A program made the translations under genes and the position numbers. Positions 23,873 to 32,818 of a stretch of 64,000 bases of DNA are shown in pieces. Source of the stretch: Sphingobium yanoikuyae (GTDB lineage: Bacteria; Pseudomonadota; Alphaproteobacteria; Sphingomonadales; Sphingomonadaceae); NCBI RefSeq assembly GCF_034424525.1, contig NZ_CP139979.1, positions 1,751,001 to 1,815,000 of the forward strand, read 5' to 3'. The notes under the pieces were generated by a model that was not told the DNA's origin, did not search any database, and worked only from the letters and a program-made list of their open reading frames with translations. Position 1 is the stretch's first letter. The number at the start of each line of letters is the position of its first letter.

Positions 23873-25036
23873 ATGAAGATCAATCCACCGCTGCTCGCGC
23901 TGGCGACCGGTGCCTTTGGCATCGGCGTCACCGAATTTGCGCCGATGGGCCTGTTGCCCGTCATCGCCACCGACCTTGGCGTCTCCATCCCCGCCGCCGG
24001 CCTGCTCATCAGCGCCTATGCGATCGGCGTCATGCTGGGCGCGCCGCTGATGACGCTGACCACCGGGCGCTTGCCGCGCCGCACCCTGCTGATCGGCCTC
24101 GCCGCCATCTTCACCATCGGCAATCTGATCGCGGCGCTCTCCAGCAGCTATGCGATGCTGCTGTTCGCGCGCATCATCACCTCGCTCAACCATGGCGCCT
24201 TCTTCGGTGTCGGATCGATCGTCGCCGCCAGCCTGGTTCCGCCCCAGCGGCAGGCGGGCGCGGTCGCCGCCATGTTCATGGGGCTGACCATCGCCAATGT
24301 CGTCGGCGTGCCGCTGGCGACCTGGGCGGGTGAAGTCATGGGCTGGCGTGCGGCCTTCTGGGGCATTGCGGCGCTGGGCGTGCTCACCATCGCGGCATTG
24401 CGCCTGACCCTGCCCGACATGCCGGCCCCGACCGAGGGCGATGCGCGATCCGAACTGCGCGTGCTGATGCGCGGGCCGGTGCTCGCCGCGCTCGGCCTCA
24501 CCGTGGTTGGCGCCAGCGCGATGTTCACCGTCTTCACCTATATCACGCCGATCCTGCGCGATCAGACCCATGGCTCGATCGGCTTCGTGACCGCGATGCT
24601 GGTCCTCTATGGCGTGGGCCTCACCATCGGCAACTGGCTGGGCGGGCGCTTTGCCGATCGGTCGGTCGACAGGACGCTGATCGTGACGCTCGCTGCGCTG
24701 ACGGCGATCCTCATCGCCTTCGCCTTTGCCATGCCCTTTGCCGGGCCGACGGCGGTGCTGATCTTCCTGTGGGGGATTGCCAGCTTCGCGCTGGTGCCGC
24801 CGCTGCAGGTGCGGGTGATGAGCGCTGCGGCTGATGCGCCCAATCTGGCGTCCTCGATGAACATCGGCGCCTTCAACCTCGGCAATGCGATCGGCGCGGC
24901 GCTGGGGGGCGCGGTGATTGCCGCCGGCCTCAGCCTGCCGTTCGTCGCGATCGCCGGGGCGGGGGCTTCGAGCCTTGGGCTGATTGCGCTGCTGCTCAGC
25001 CGCCGCAGCGGCGCGCCGCGTGCCGCCACCGCCTGA
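23873..25036 (+). CDS. MFS transporter, DHA1-type efflux family
   Basis: The 387-aa, 12-helix permease starts MKINPPLLALATGAFGIGVTEF after a GGGAGGAG ribosome site. The G(V)TEFxxMGLLPxIA opening is typical of the AraJ/NepI/YdhP DHA1 drug- and nucleoside-efflux subgroup. Signature motif A-like residues occur in the loop after helix 2 (TTGRLPRRTLL). It forms an apparent operon with the aldo-keto reductase. The exported substrate is unknown; a small organic compound handled by the reductase is plausible. Confidence 0.88.
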   Translation: MKINPPLLALATGAFGIGVTEFAPMGLLPVIATDLGVSIPAAGLLISAYAIGVMLGAPLMTLTTGRLPRRTLLIGLAAIFTIGNLIAALSSSYAMLLFARIITSLNHGAFFGVGSIVAASLVPPQRQAGAVAAMFMGLTIANVVGVPLATWAGEVMGWRAAFWGIAALGVLTIAALRLTLPDMPAPTEGDARSELRVLMRGPVLAALGLTVVGASAMFTVFTYITPILRDQTHGSIGFVTAMLVLYGVGLTIGNWLGGRFADRSVDRTLIVTLAALTAILIAFAFAMPFAGPTAVLIFLWGIASFALVPPLQVRVMSAAADAPNLASSMNIGAFNLGNAIGAALGGAVIAAGLSLPFVAIAGAGASSLGLIALLLSRRSGAPRAATA

Positions 25037-25039
25037 CGC

Positions 25040-27958
25040 TCACAGATAGGCGACACGGGCCGGCACGGTCACGCGGATGGTCGTGCCGGTCCTGGCGGTG
25101 GAGATGATCTCCACCGCGCCATCCATCCGCCGCGCCCGTTCGCGCATGCCGACCATGCCATAATGGCCTTCGCGCGATCCGGCCGCCAGCACGGCTTCGG
25201 ACAGGCCGATGCCATTATCGATGATCGCCAGCGACAGCCGGTCGGTGCCATGATGTAGTTCGACGATGATGGTCTGCGCGGCCGCATGGCGCAAGCTGTT
25301 GCTGATCGCCTCCCGCGCGATCCGCATCATCTCGTCGGCGACCGGGGCGCAGACCAGCCGCGCGGTGCCGGCCTCATCGACACGCCAGTCCAGCCGGTCG
25401 CCGACCATCTCGTCCAGCAGCGCGCGCAGACGCACAGCCATCGCCACCGGCTGCAATTCCTGCCGCAGCGAATGGACCCGCTCGCGACTGTCGACCAGCA
25501 CATCCTCGGCCCGGTCGAGCGCGCCTTCGAGTTCGGCGCGGGCGCGTTCGCCGCGCGGCAGCAGTTCGACCACCGCCTGGAAGCGCAGCATCAGCCCCTG
25601 GAACCCCTGCAACAGCGTGTCGTGCAGTTCCCGCGCGATCCGTTCGCGCTCTGTCAGCTGTGCCTCGACCCGGCTGCGCGCCCGTTCGGTCACGACATGC
25701 AGGCGCCGACGATAGAGCAGCCAGCCGGCCAGCAGGATCAGGCTGATGCACAGGATGCGGAACCAGCGCGTCTGGTAGAAGGCCGGGGCGATCTCGAACG
25801 CGAGCGCCGCGCCCTGCCTGTTCCACACCCCGTCATTGTTCGCCGCGATGACAAGGAAGCGATATTGGCCCGGCGCCAGATTGGTATAGAGCGCCTGCCG
25901 CTCCGTGCCGGCATCGAACCAGCCGGTGCCGCTGCCCTCCAACTGATAGCGGAAACGGTTCTGCGCCGCATTGGTCAGGCTGAGGGCGCTATAGTCGATC
26001 TGCACCCGGCCGCTATGGGCGGGCAGGACGATGCTGCCCGCAGCCAGCGGATAGGCCCTGCCATCGACCCGCAGCGACCGGATCGCCACGGGCGGCGGCA
26101 CGCCATTGCGGGCCAGCCGGGCGGGATCGCTCCAGGCCAGGCCCTGATCGGTGGCGAACCAGAGCTGGCCGTCGCGATCGAGGGCGATGTCGTTCGCCTC
26201 GAACAGGTTGGATCGCGCCCGATAATCGGCTTCCTGGCCGACCCGCTGATAGGGGATGGGGCGATCGGGCTGGGCAAGGCCCTTGTCGAGCGCATCGCTG
26301 CGCATCCGCACGATACCGGTCGCGCCGTTGATCCAGGTCCAGCCATCGGCGGTGCGGGCGATGCCGGTAATCCCGGCCAGATAGGGATGGGTGCGTTCGC
26401 CCAATGACTGCAACCGGCCACCCTCCAGGCGCGCCAACCCCTTCATCCCGCCGATCAGCCACTGGTCGCCATCGGCCCGCAGGGTCAGGATCGATCCGAT
26501 CGGGCTGGTCCCGGCGGGCAGCAGTGCCGTCTCCTCGCCATCGCGAATGTGCAGCAGCCCGCGCCGGCTGCGCCCGGCGATCAGGCCGCCATGCCCATCG
26601 GCGCGCAACAGGGTGATGGTGCCGCCCGGCTGCCCCGCCGCGCCGCTCGCCGGCACCAGCCGCTTGCCGTCAAGCCGGTAGAGCCGGTCCATCCCGGTCC
26701 AGAACTGCCCGCGATCGTCGCGCGCGCAACTGACCGAAAGCGGCCCCTCCACCGACGTCGTCCGGCGGACATCGCCGCGATCGTCCAAGTCGAGCAGGAA
26801 GGCGCCTTCGAGGCTGATCGCCAGCAATTGCCGGTCATCGCCGCACAGCACGCCAATGTCGGCGCGCGGGAAGATCAGCCGGGGCTGGCGCTGGCCCGGC
26901 CCGACGCGGTAGACGCCGCCGATACCGGCATAGAAGATATGGGCCGATCGCGGCGGCGCGACGAAGCCGGTCACCAGCGCCTCCTCGCCCGCGCCGACCA
27001 GGCTGGCGGCGGTATAGCGCTCCACCCCGGTCTCGGTGCCGACCCAGATATTGCCTTCCCGGTCCTCCAGCGCGGCGAGCGACAGCGGCATGTGCCCGGC
27101 CGCGACCTCGACCTTGTCGCCGCCCGCTGGAAGCCGTGCCAGGCCACCATTCTGGCCGGTGATCCAGGCCGTGCCCTGGCGATCGACATGGATATGGCGG
27201 GTGACATAGGGGGTGTTTACGGGATCAAGCGGGGCCGCGGCCTGCCCGCCGGAAATCGGCCGGATGCCGCTGTCGTCCGCCAGCCAGATCCGGCCCGCCT
27301 TGTCCTCGTCCAGCGCGGCGAAGGGGGCGACCTGCATCGCCAGCGGGGCGAAGCGGGCGGCACCGGGCGCCAGCCGCAGCAGGTGCGGCGGCAAGGCGAG
27401 GTAGAGGCTGCTGTCCGACGCGGCCAGCATCGGCCCCATCATGCCGTCGGTCACGCCCTGCTGCGCGCCATAGCGGCGCCAGCGGCCATGCTGGTAACGC
27501 GACAGCAGCATCTTGCCGCGCGCTTCCGCCGCGACCCAGATTGATCCGTCGCGCGCTTCCACGATGCCGGCGACGCCGCCCTGCGCCGGCCAGGGATTGG
27601 CATCGCGCAGATGGCCGTCGCGATAGCGGGCGATGCCGCCGAAATCATGGCCGACCCAGATGTCGCCATTGCGCGCCGCCAGCAGGGCGGTGACCTGCAA
27701 GGATCGGCGCGGGTCGTCGCGATCGGCCAAGATGCGCTCGAACCGGATGCCGTCAAAGCGGTAGAGGCCGGTCGAAGATCCCAGCCACAGATAGCCGTCC
27801 TTGCCCTGCGCCAGCGCACGGACATTGCCCGGCGCCCCATCCTTCAGCGTCCAGCGGCTGTGGCGCAACTGGCTGATCGACTGGCTTGGGTCCAGCGCCC
27901 GCCCCGGCTGGGCCAGCAGCATGGCCGCGATCGCCGTAATGATCGCCCGGCGCTTCAT
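25040..27958 (-). CDS. Two-component sensor histidine kinase with periplasmic beta-propeller domain
   Basis: The 972-aa membrane sensor starts MKRRAIITAIAAMLLAQPGRA (signal peptide); a 38-codon upstream extension is unlikely. Residues about 25-650 are two-component-regulator propeller repeats (for example GKDGYLWLGSSTGLYRFDG, REGNIWVGTETGVERY). A Y_Y_Y domain follows (YRFLVIAANNDGVWN), then one transmembrane helix (FRILCISLILLAGWLLYRRR). The kinase part is HisKA_3 (RIARELHDTLLQGFQG, phospho-acceptor His) plus HATPase_c (IIDNGIGL). Such sensors often respond to sugars or polymers and partner with LuxR-type response regulators. No regulator is adjacent; the nearest is at 36848-37564. Confidence 0.88.
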   Translation of the reverse strand: MKRRAIITAIAAMLLAQPGRALDPSQSISQLRHSRWTLKDGAPGNVRALAQGKDGYLWLGSSTGLYRFDGIRFERILADRDDPRRSLQVTALLAARNGDIWVGHDFGGIARYRDGHLRDANPWPAQGGVAGIVEARDGSIWVAAEARGKMLLSRYQHGRWRRYGAQQGVTDGMMGPMLAASDSSLYLALPPHLLRLAPGAARFAPLAMQVAPFAALDEDKAGRIWLADDSGIRPISGGQAAAPLDPVNTPYVTRHIHVDRQGTAWITGQNGGLARLPAGGDKVEVAAGHMPLSLAALEDREGNIWVGTETGVERYTAASLVGAGEEALVTGFVAPPRSAHIFYAGIGGVYRVGPGQRQPRLIFPRADIGVLCGDDRQLLAISLEGAFLLDLDDRGDVRRTTSVEGPLSVSCARDDRGQFWTGMDRLYRLDGKRLVPASGAAGQPGGTITLLRADGHGGLIAGRSRRGLLHIRDGEETALLPAGTSPIGSILTLRADGDQWLIGGMKGLARLEGGRLQSLGERTHPYLAGITGIARTADGWTWINGATGIVRMRSDALDKGLAQPDRPIPYQRVGQEADYRARSNLFEANDIALDRDGQLWFATDQGLAWSDPARLARNGVPPPVAIRSLRVDGRAYPLAAGSIVLPAHSGRVQIDYSALSLTNAAQNRFRYQLEGSGTGWFDAGTERQALYTNLAPGQYRFLVIAANNDGVWNRQGAALAFEIAPAFYQTRWFRILCISLILLAGWLLYRRRLHVVTERARSRVEAQLTERERIARELHDTLLQGFQGLMLRFQAVVELLPRGERARAELEGALDRAEDVLVDSRERVHSLRQELQPVAMAVRLRALLDEMVGDRLDWRVDEAGTARLVCAPVADEMMRIAREAISNSLRHAAAQTIIVELHHGTDRLSLAIIDNGIGLSEAVLAAGSREGHYGMVGMRERARRMDGAVEIISTARTGTTIRVTVPARVAYL

Positions 27959-28114
27959 GATCTTCTGCTCGGTCGCGACATGGGGGCCTTGGGGCGGGAG
28001 GAACCGACAGCCGTAGCGCTGCGGGCCGATGCGATACAAGCCCCCCATTAGAGGGGCGCTCGCCCCCTCCATCCGGGCTTTGGGAAATCATGACGCAGCC
28101 GCATCATTCCCGCC

Positions 28115-28696
28115 ATGTCGGATATCGCCAGTCCCAACCCGCGCCCCAACCTGCCGCACCGGCTCGACGCTGCGCAGCTTCTGGACCTGCTGACGCGGGC
28201 GCAGACGCTGCTGCATCGCGACCCCAACCGGGCGGAGTTGTGCCTCGATCAACTGCGCGACCTGCTGCGGCAGGGCACGGACGCGGACGGCGGCGCCGCC
28301 ATGCTGGCCCGGCGTCCCGACAGCCATTGCCCGCCGTCGACCGGCGGGCTGGCCGGCTGGCAATTGCGCAAGGTGACCGCCTATGTCGAGGCGCGGCTGG
28401 GCCGCACGCTGGTGACGGAGGAACTGGCGCTGGTGGCGAGCCTGAGCCCCGGTCATTTCTGCCGCGCGTTCAAGGTCAGCATGGGCGAGACGCCCCATGC
28501 CTATGTCATCCGCCAGCGCATCCGCCGGGCACAGCGGCTGATGCTGGAAACCGGCCACAGCCTGTCGGATATCGCCAGCGCCTGCGGCCTGACCGACCAG
28601 GCGCATCTGACCCGGCTGTTCAAGCGGCTGGTCGGCACCACGCCGCTGTCCTGGCGCCGGACCTGGCAGGGATCGCCATTGGCGGCACAGGCATGA
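28115..28696 (+). CDS. AraC-family transcriptional regulator
   Basis: The 193-aa protein has a double HTH at the C-terminus: VTEELALVASLSPGHFCRAFK and SLSDIASACGLTDQAHLTRLFKR. The N-terminal approximately 90 residues are short and helical, with no cupin-type ligand domain. It is divergent from the propeller sensor kinase (156 bp between starts), and its stop overlaps the start of the downstream membrane protein. Likely targets are these neighbours; the signal is unknown. Confidence 0.85.
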   Translation: MSDIASPNPRPNLPHRLDAAQLLDLLTRAQTLLHRDPNRAELCLDQLRDLLRQGTDADGGAAMLARRPDSHCPPSTGGLAGWQLRKVTAYVEARLGRTLVTEELALVASLSPGHFCRAFKVSMGETPHAYVIRQRIRRAQRLMLETGHSLSDIASACGLTDQAHLTRLFKRLVGTTPLSWRRTWQGSPLAAQA

Positions 28697-29268
28697 ACAG
28701 CAAAAGGCTGGAGGCGTTCACCGACGGGGTGATCGCGATCATCATCACCATCATGGTGCTGGAACTGAAGGTGCCGCGCGGCGGATCGCTCGCCGATCTC
28801 GCCCAATGCCTGCCGCTGCTGATCGCCTATCTGCTCAGCTTCGTGAATGTCGGCCTCTACTGGAACAATCACCATCATCTGTTCCAGCTCAACCCGCGCA
28901 TCGACGGGCGGGTGCTGTGGGCCAATCTTTTCCTGCTCTTCTGGCTCAGCCTGGTCCCGTTCGTCATCCGATGGCTGGACGAGAGCGCCTGGTCGACCGG
29001 AGCGACGGCGGCCTATGGCATGGTGCTGGGCGCGGCGGCGATCGGCTATTTCCTGACCGAACGGGCGATCATCGCCTGCAATGGCGCAGGCTCCAAGCTC
29101 GCCCGCGCGCTCGGCATGGACTGGAAGGGGTGGGGAACGCTGGCCATCTATGGCTCAGCTATTCCCCTGAGCTTCGTCAGCCGCTGGCTGGCGGTCGCGC
29201 TCTATGTGCTGGTCGTCGCGCTCTGGTTCGTGCCAGACCGGCGGTTCGCGCGGGTCGCGCTGCCCTGA
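28693..29268 (+). CDS. TMEM175/DUF1211-family membrane protein, putative K+ channel
   Basis: The 191-aa, six-helix protein starts MNSKRLEAFTDGVIAIIITI. The RxxxFTDGV motif in helix 1 is the hallmark of the TMEM175 family, whose bacterial members form leak-type potassium channels as tetramers. NVGLYWNNHHHLFQ follows in the second half of the repeat, as in the family. It begins at an ATGA overlap with the AraC gene, so the two are co-translated. Channel activity here is inferred from family only. Confidence 0.82.
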   Translation: MNSKRLEAFTDGVIAIIITIMVLELKVPRGGSLADLAQCLPLLIAYLLSFVNVGLYWNNHHHLFQLNPRIDGRVLWANLFLLFWLSLVPFVIRWLDESAWSTGATAAYGMVLGAAAIGYFLTERAIIACNGAGSKLARALGMDWKGWGTLAIYGSAIPLSFVSRWLAVALYVLVVALWFVPDRRFARVALP

Positions 29269-29271
29269 CCT

Positions 29272-29973
29272 TCAGGCCCCGTGAGGCAGGGCGGCCGCCG
29301 GGTGGCGGACGCAGAGCAGGGTGCCGACCAGCACGATCGCGCCCGATACCAGCAGCGGCAGTGCCAGCCCCATATGCACCACCATCAGCGCGCCGGCCGC
29401 CGCGCCCGCGAAGATGGCGACGATCGCCGCGATCCGCCGGGCGAGATTGGGATTGGCGCCGCCCGCCAGCCTGGAATCCGCCGCAATGCCGGTAACGGTC
29501 AGGGTCAGCACGGTGGTGGTAAGGTCGGGCACCTTCAACTGCCGGATGGTGGCGTTGCGAAAGCCCATCGCGATCGCTGTCAGGCTGATGATCGCGAACA
29601 GGCCAGCGGCGGGCTGGAGCGTCGGCACATGGAAGTTCAGCGCGACCACCGCCGCGATCCACAGCAATGCCGCCTCGATCAGCGCGGCGACCGTCAGCCA
29701 GTGGCGCAGCGGGCGTTTGCCCAGCCCTTGGCCGACCCGGCCGGCGACCAGCGCGCCGATGAAGAAGGTCAGCAGCGCGACCAGATAGGGCGCCACCCTG
29801 AAACCCGGCGTCTGTGCTGCGGCGAAGCCCAAGAACACGACATTGCCGGTCATGTTGGCGGTGAACACCTTGCCCAGGCCCAGCACGCTGACCGCGTCGA
29901 CCAAGCCGGTGGTCGCCGACAACAGCAACAGCAGGCCGGGCAGGGGGGATGCGCTTTGGGACGCTGGCGGCAT
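29272..29973 (-). CDS. DUF1275 (YoaK-type) membrane protein
   Basis: The 233-aa protein has six predicted membrane helices and starts MPPASQSASPLPGLLLLLSA; GAGGAG lies 7 nt upstream, which decides against the GTG 15 nt earlier. LVDAVSVLGLGKVFTANMTGNVVFLG is the diagnostic DUF1275 block, as in E. coli YoaK. It lies at the 3' end of the leftward run beginning with the isochorismatase-like gene and is probably cotranscribed with the porin upstream of it. Transport substrate is unknown. Confidence 0.85.
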   Translation of the reverse strand: MPPASQSASPLPGLLLLLSATTGLVDAVSVLGLGKVFTANMTGNVVFLGFAAAQTPGFRVAPYLVALLTFFIGALVAGRVGQGLGKRPLRHWLTVAALIEAALLWIAAVVALNFHVPTLQPAAGLFAIISLTAIAMGFRNATIRQLKVPDLTTTVLTLTVTGIAADSRLAGGANPNLARRIAAIVAIFAGAAAGALMVVHMGLALPLLVSGAIVLVGTLLCVRHPAAALPHGA

Positions 29974-29993
29974 GATGATGCTCCTCACTGGAT

Positions 29994-31370
29994 CTAGAAA
30001 CGGAAATTGGCTTCAAGGCCGGTCATGGCGATGGTCTGGGCCGGGCCGGTCTCGCGGATGAAGGCGCCCGGCGCGAAAAATGACAGCGAAGTTGACAGTT
30101 CCAGCTCTGCCGTCGCCTGCCAGGCCAGCGTCGCCTCCACCTCCTTGCCGATGAAGCGGGCGCGGCTGTCGCCGGCGGCGCGGATCAGGTTGCCGGGAAT
30201 GTCGTAAACGCCGTCATTGCGGGCGTAGCGCCAATAGGCCATGCCGGCGATGCTGGCGGAAAAGCCGTCGCCCAGCGGGGCGCTGATCCGGGGATTGAGG
30301 CTGACGATGTTGGTCGGCCCGACGGGCGAGAGTTCGCCGAAATATTTGCCCTTGGGGAAGAGCGCGTTGAACGTGCCCAGCCTGTCATCTTCGCTGTCAC
30401 GATCGCCGCTCACGATGTTGAAGCGGAGCGTGGCGTCGGGCGACAGCGGCAGGCCGGAAAGCGTGCGACCGACTTCGGTGCCGATCGTCCAGGCGGAAAT
30501 CCGCTGCCCGTCATAATGGCCGAACTGATAGACGCCCTCGACATTCCAGTGCCAGTCGCCCCGTGCCCCATGCGAACGCAGGCCGAGACTGTGGCGCTCC
30601 TCCCGCCCGGTCAGCCCGCCGAAGCGCGCGGCGCGGTTGCGATAGCCCAGATAATAGAGGTCGAGGTCCGGCAGCGTCGCATAGGCGCCCCATAGCCTGC
30701 GGGTGTCGGACGTGCGATCGTCGAAACTGGCGGGGCCGGGCTGCACCGGATTGAGCAGGAACAGGTCGAGCGCGCGGCCGTCGCCCAGGGACAGGTTGCC
30801 GCGCACGCCGTCGAAGGCCAGCGGGGTGTTGGGGCCATAGCGGGTGCCGACCAGCCTTTCGGTGCCGAGCGAAACCATCTGGCGCCCGCCGCGCAGGGTG
30901 ACGGGGCCGGCGCCGACTTCGGCAAAGCCCTGAAGTAGGTCGAGCCGGCTCTGGTCGATCGGGCTGGCCGAGGGCGCAACACCGACCGCATAGCTCATGA
31001 TCGGCTGGACAAAGGCACGGGCATGGAGCCGGTCCGGCGCGCCGACATGCAGGTCGGCATAGGGCATGGCCCGCGCCCAGAGATAGCTGTCGTCGGGCGC
31101 ATCGGCGCCGCCCCAGAGATTATTGGCATAATTTTCGTTGCGCAGCCGTAGCTCGATGCCGGTGGACAGCCAGACATCGTCGCCCAGCGGGATATATTTG
31201 AACTGCCCCGTCCAGTGATGGCCGCGCTTTTGCGCATCCGCCAGATCCGACCAATCCTCGTCATAGCGGGTGATCGACAGGGTCGGCGCCTGCCAGGCCT
31301 CCCGCGTCTGCGCGGCCAGCGGCGGGCAAGCGCAGAGCGAGAGGGCAAGGCAGACTGATTTTTTACACAC
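29994..31370 (-). CDS. Alginate-export-family outer-membrane porin
   Basis: The 458-aa precursor has a signal peptide (MCKKSVCLALSLCACPPLAA). It then has an alternating amphipathic strand pattern typical of 18-stranded AlgE-like barrels. GIELRLRNENYANNLWGG, GRQMVSLGTERLVGTRYGPN and LYYLGYRNRA are family-like blocks; it ends GLEANFRF with a terminal Phe as outer-membrane proteins do. Family members conduct anionic or aromatic compounds, not necessarily alginate. No alginate genes are nearby. It overlaps the DoxX gene end by 8 nt. Confidence 0.82.
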   Translation of the reverse strand: MCKKSVCLALSLCACPPLAAQTREAWQAPTLSITRYDEDWSDLADAQKRGHHWTGQFKYIPLGDDVWLSTGIELRLRNENYANNLWGGADAPDDSYLWARAMPYADLHVGAPDRLHARAFVQPIMSYAVGVAPSASPIDQSRLDLLQGFAEVGAGPVTLRGGRQMVSLGTERLVGTRYGPNTPLAFDGVRGNLSLGDGRALDLFLLNPVQPGPASFDDRTSDTRRLWGAYATLPDLDLYYLGYRNRAARFGGLTGREERHSLGLRSHGARGDWHWNVEGVYQFGHYDGQRISAWTIGTEVGRTLSGLPLSPDATLRFNIVSGDRDSEDDRLGTFNALFPKGKYFGELSPVGPTNIVSLNPRISAPLGDGFSASIAGMAYWRYARNDGVYDIPGNLIRAAGDSRARFIGKEVEATLAWQATAELELSTSLSFFAPGAFIRETGPAQTIAMTGLEANFRF

Positions 31371-31791
31371 GGCGCTGCGCCTGTTCGGCGACCAGCGCCG
31401 CCAGGATGAAGCCGCCGATCAGACCCAGATGCTCGAAAAAAGCATTGGTGGCCATGAACCGCTCCTGCCCCATCGGCATCGTCCAGAAGGCGTTGGCGGT
31501 GAAGGCGGCCAGCAGGGTGAAGACGCCCAGCATCCCCGCGCCCAGCCAGGCCATGCGGCCGGTCAGGATCAGGATCGGCCCGATCAGTTCGATCGCGATG
31601 GTGAGCGCCGCCCAGAGTGCCGGCGGGTTCATGCCGAAATGCGCCTGCTCGGCAACGGCAGCCGGCCAGTCCGTCAGCTTGACGATGCCGCCCAGCAGAT
31701 AGGCGCCGACCAGCAGCAGCCGGGCGATGAACCAGGTCGGCTTCCAGTCGAGGATCGCGTCTACGAAGCGGGGATCGCGGTCGGCGCGCAT
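31363..31791 (-). CDS. DoxX-family membrane protein
   Basis: The 142-aa, four-helix protein starts MRADRDPRFVDAILDWKPTWFIARLLLVG, one nucleotide after the stop of the upstream VOC-protein gene. The blocks FIARLLLVGAYLLGGIVKL and IAIELIGPILILTGRMAWLGAGML are typical of DoxX/DoxD-like subunits. Such proteins accompany thiosulphate- or quinone-linked redox reactions. The larger in-frame opening upstream overlaps the neighbouring gene and is rejected. Role in this cluster is unknown. Confidence 0.8.
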   Translation of the reverse strand: MRADRDPRFVDAILDWKPTWFIARLLLVGAYLLGGIVKLTDWPAAVAEQAHFGMNPPALWAALTIAIELIGPILILTGRMAWLGAGMLGVFTLLAAFTANAFWTMPMGQERFMATNAFFEHLGLIGGFILAALVAEQAQRRV

Positions 31792-31792
31792 C

Positions 31793-32683
31793 CTACTTGG
31801 CCGCCGGCGCATGAACTTCGGCGATATAGCCGCCGGGGAAACGCAGGATCGCGCTCTGGCGACCGGCGACCGTCTGCGGCGCAACCAATGTTTCGACGCC
31901 GGCGGCCTTCGCCTTGGCCAGCGTGGCGTCCATGTCGGCGACCTCATAACCGGTCATGTCGCGGCCATAGGGCCAGGGCAGTTGGCCGTCCGAGACGAAG
32001 AGGGTTATCTTGCCATAACCGCTGTCGATCGCGACGCGGCGGATCGTCTTGCCAGGCTGGCCGATTTCCTCGCCCTTGGCGGCGCGGTCGTCGGAGACGA
32101 TCCTGCCATGGGCAAAGCCGGTCCAGTCCCTGATGAACCGGTCAGCGACGTCGGCGGTCAGGTAGATGCGGTTTTCCGGCACGCTGGTCAGCGCGGCATA
32201 GCTGGGCTTGGCGGTGTGCCAGTAAAGCTGCATGTTCACGCCGCCGGCCCATTGCACCACTACGTCGCGGCCGATGGGATCGGGGAAGGTGGTGATGCGG
32301 CGCACGGCGCCATGCTTCAGTGCCGAGGCGACGGCACCGTCCATGTCGCTCACCAGATAGCCGGTGCGTTCATCGCCGAAGGGATAAGGGATCGGCGTCT
32401 TGAAACCGAAGACGGAGACGGTGCCGGCCGGGGTCAGCGCCAGTTGTGACTTGGTCAGGCTGGGCGTCGGCGTCACCTGGAACTCGCCCTGCTTCGACGT
32501 AGTGCCGCCGAAGGTCGCGACGAAGCTGGTGACGAAGGCGTCGAACTGGTCTTCGGGCACATAGACATGGGTAGTGTCATATTGCGCGCCGACCGAATAA
32601 TCGGCGGTGGCGGCAGGCTTGGCCATGGCGACCGGCATAGGCATCAGGATGGCGGCGGCGAATAGGAAGGCGAAGCGCTTCAT
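31793..32683 (-). CDS. Exported VOC/glyoxalase-like protein
   Basis: The 296-aa precursor starts MKRFAFLFAAAILMPMPVAMA (signal peptide). The mature part contains two related halves typical of vicinal-oxygen-chelate proteins. GYLVSDMDGAVASALKHGAVRRI and GYEVADMDATLAKAKAAGVETLV occupy equivalent positions, and the protein ends ILRFPGGYIAEVHAP. A His/Glu metal set is plausible but not assigned. An exported VOC protein is unusual, since most are cytosolic. It is upstream of DoxX by 1 nt and downstream of the REP pair. Confidence 0.72.
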   Translation of the reverse strand: MKRFAFLFAAAILMPMPVAMAKPAATADYSVGAQYDTTHVYVPEDQFDAFVTSFVATFGGTTSKQGEFQVTPTPSLTKSQLALTPAGTVSVFGFKTPIPYPFGDERTGYLVSDMDGAVASALKHGAVRRITTFPDPIGRDVVVQWAGGVNMQLYWHTAKPSYAALTSVPENRIYLTADVADRFIRDWTGFAHGRIVSDDRAAKGEEIGQPGKTIRRVAIDSGYGKITLFVSDGQLPWPYGRDMTGYEVADMDATLAKAKAAGVETLVAPQTVAGRQSAILRFPGGYIAEVHAPAAK

Positions 32684-32712
32684 GGACTATCTCCAGGCAG
32701 GAAGTCTTTCTC

Positions 32713-32800
32713 GTCATCCCCGCGAAGGCGGGGATCCATCTCCGGGCGTTGCGCCGTCGGGCTTGGTTGCGAGATGGATTCCCGCTTGCGCGGGAATGAC
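32713..32800. repeat. REP-type inverted palindrome pair
   Basis: GTCATCCCCGCG, then GGCGGGGATCCATCTC (32713-32742), is mirrored by GAGATGGATTCCCGC, then GCGGGAATGAC (32771-32800). The two halves are REP-like units in head-to-head orientation; each half itself folds into a hairpin. This sequence type is widespread between genes in alphaproteobacteria. It sits between the amidohydrolase stop and the VOC gene start. Confidence 0.8.
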
Positions 32801-32818
32801 AATGATTTGCGGTTATCG

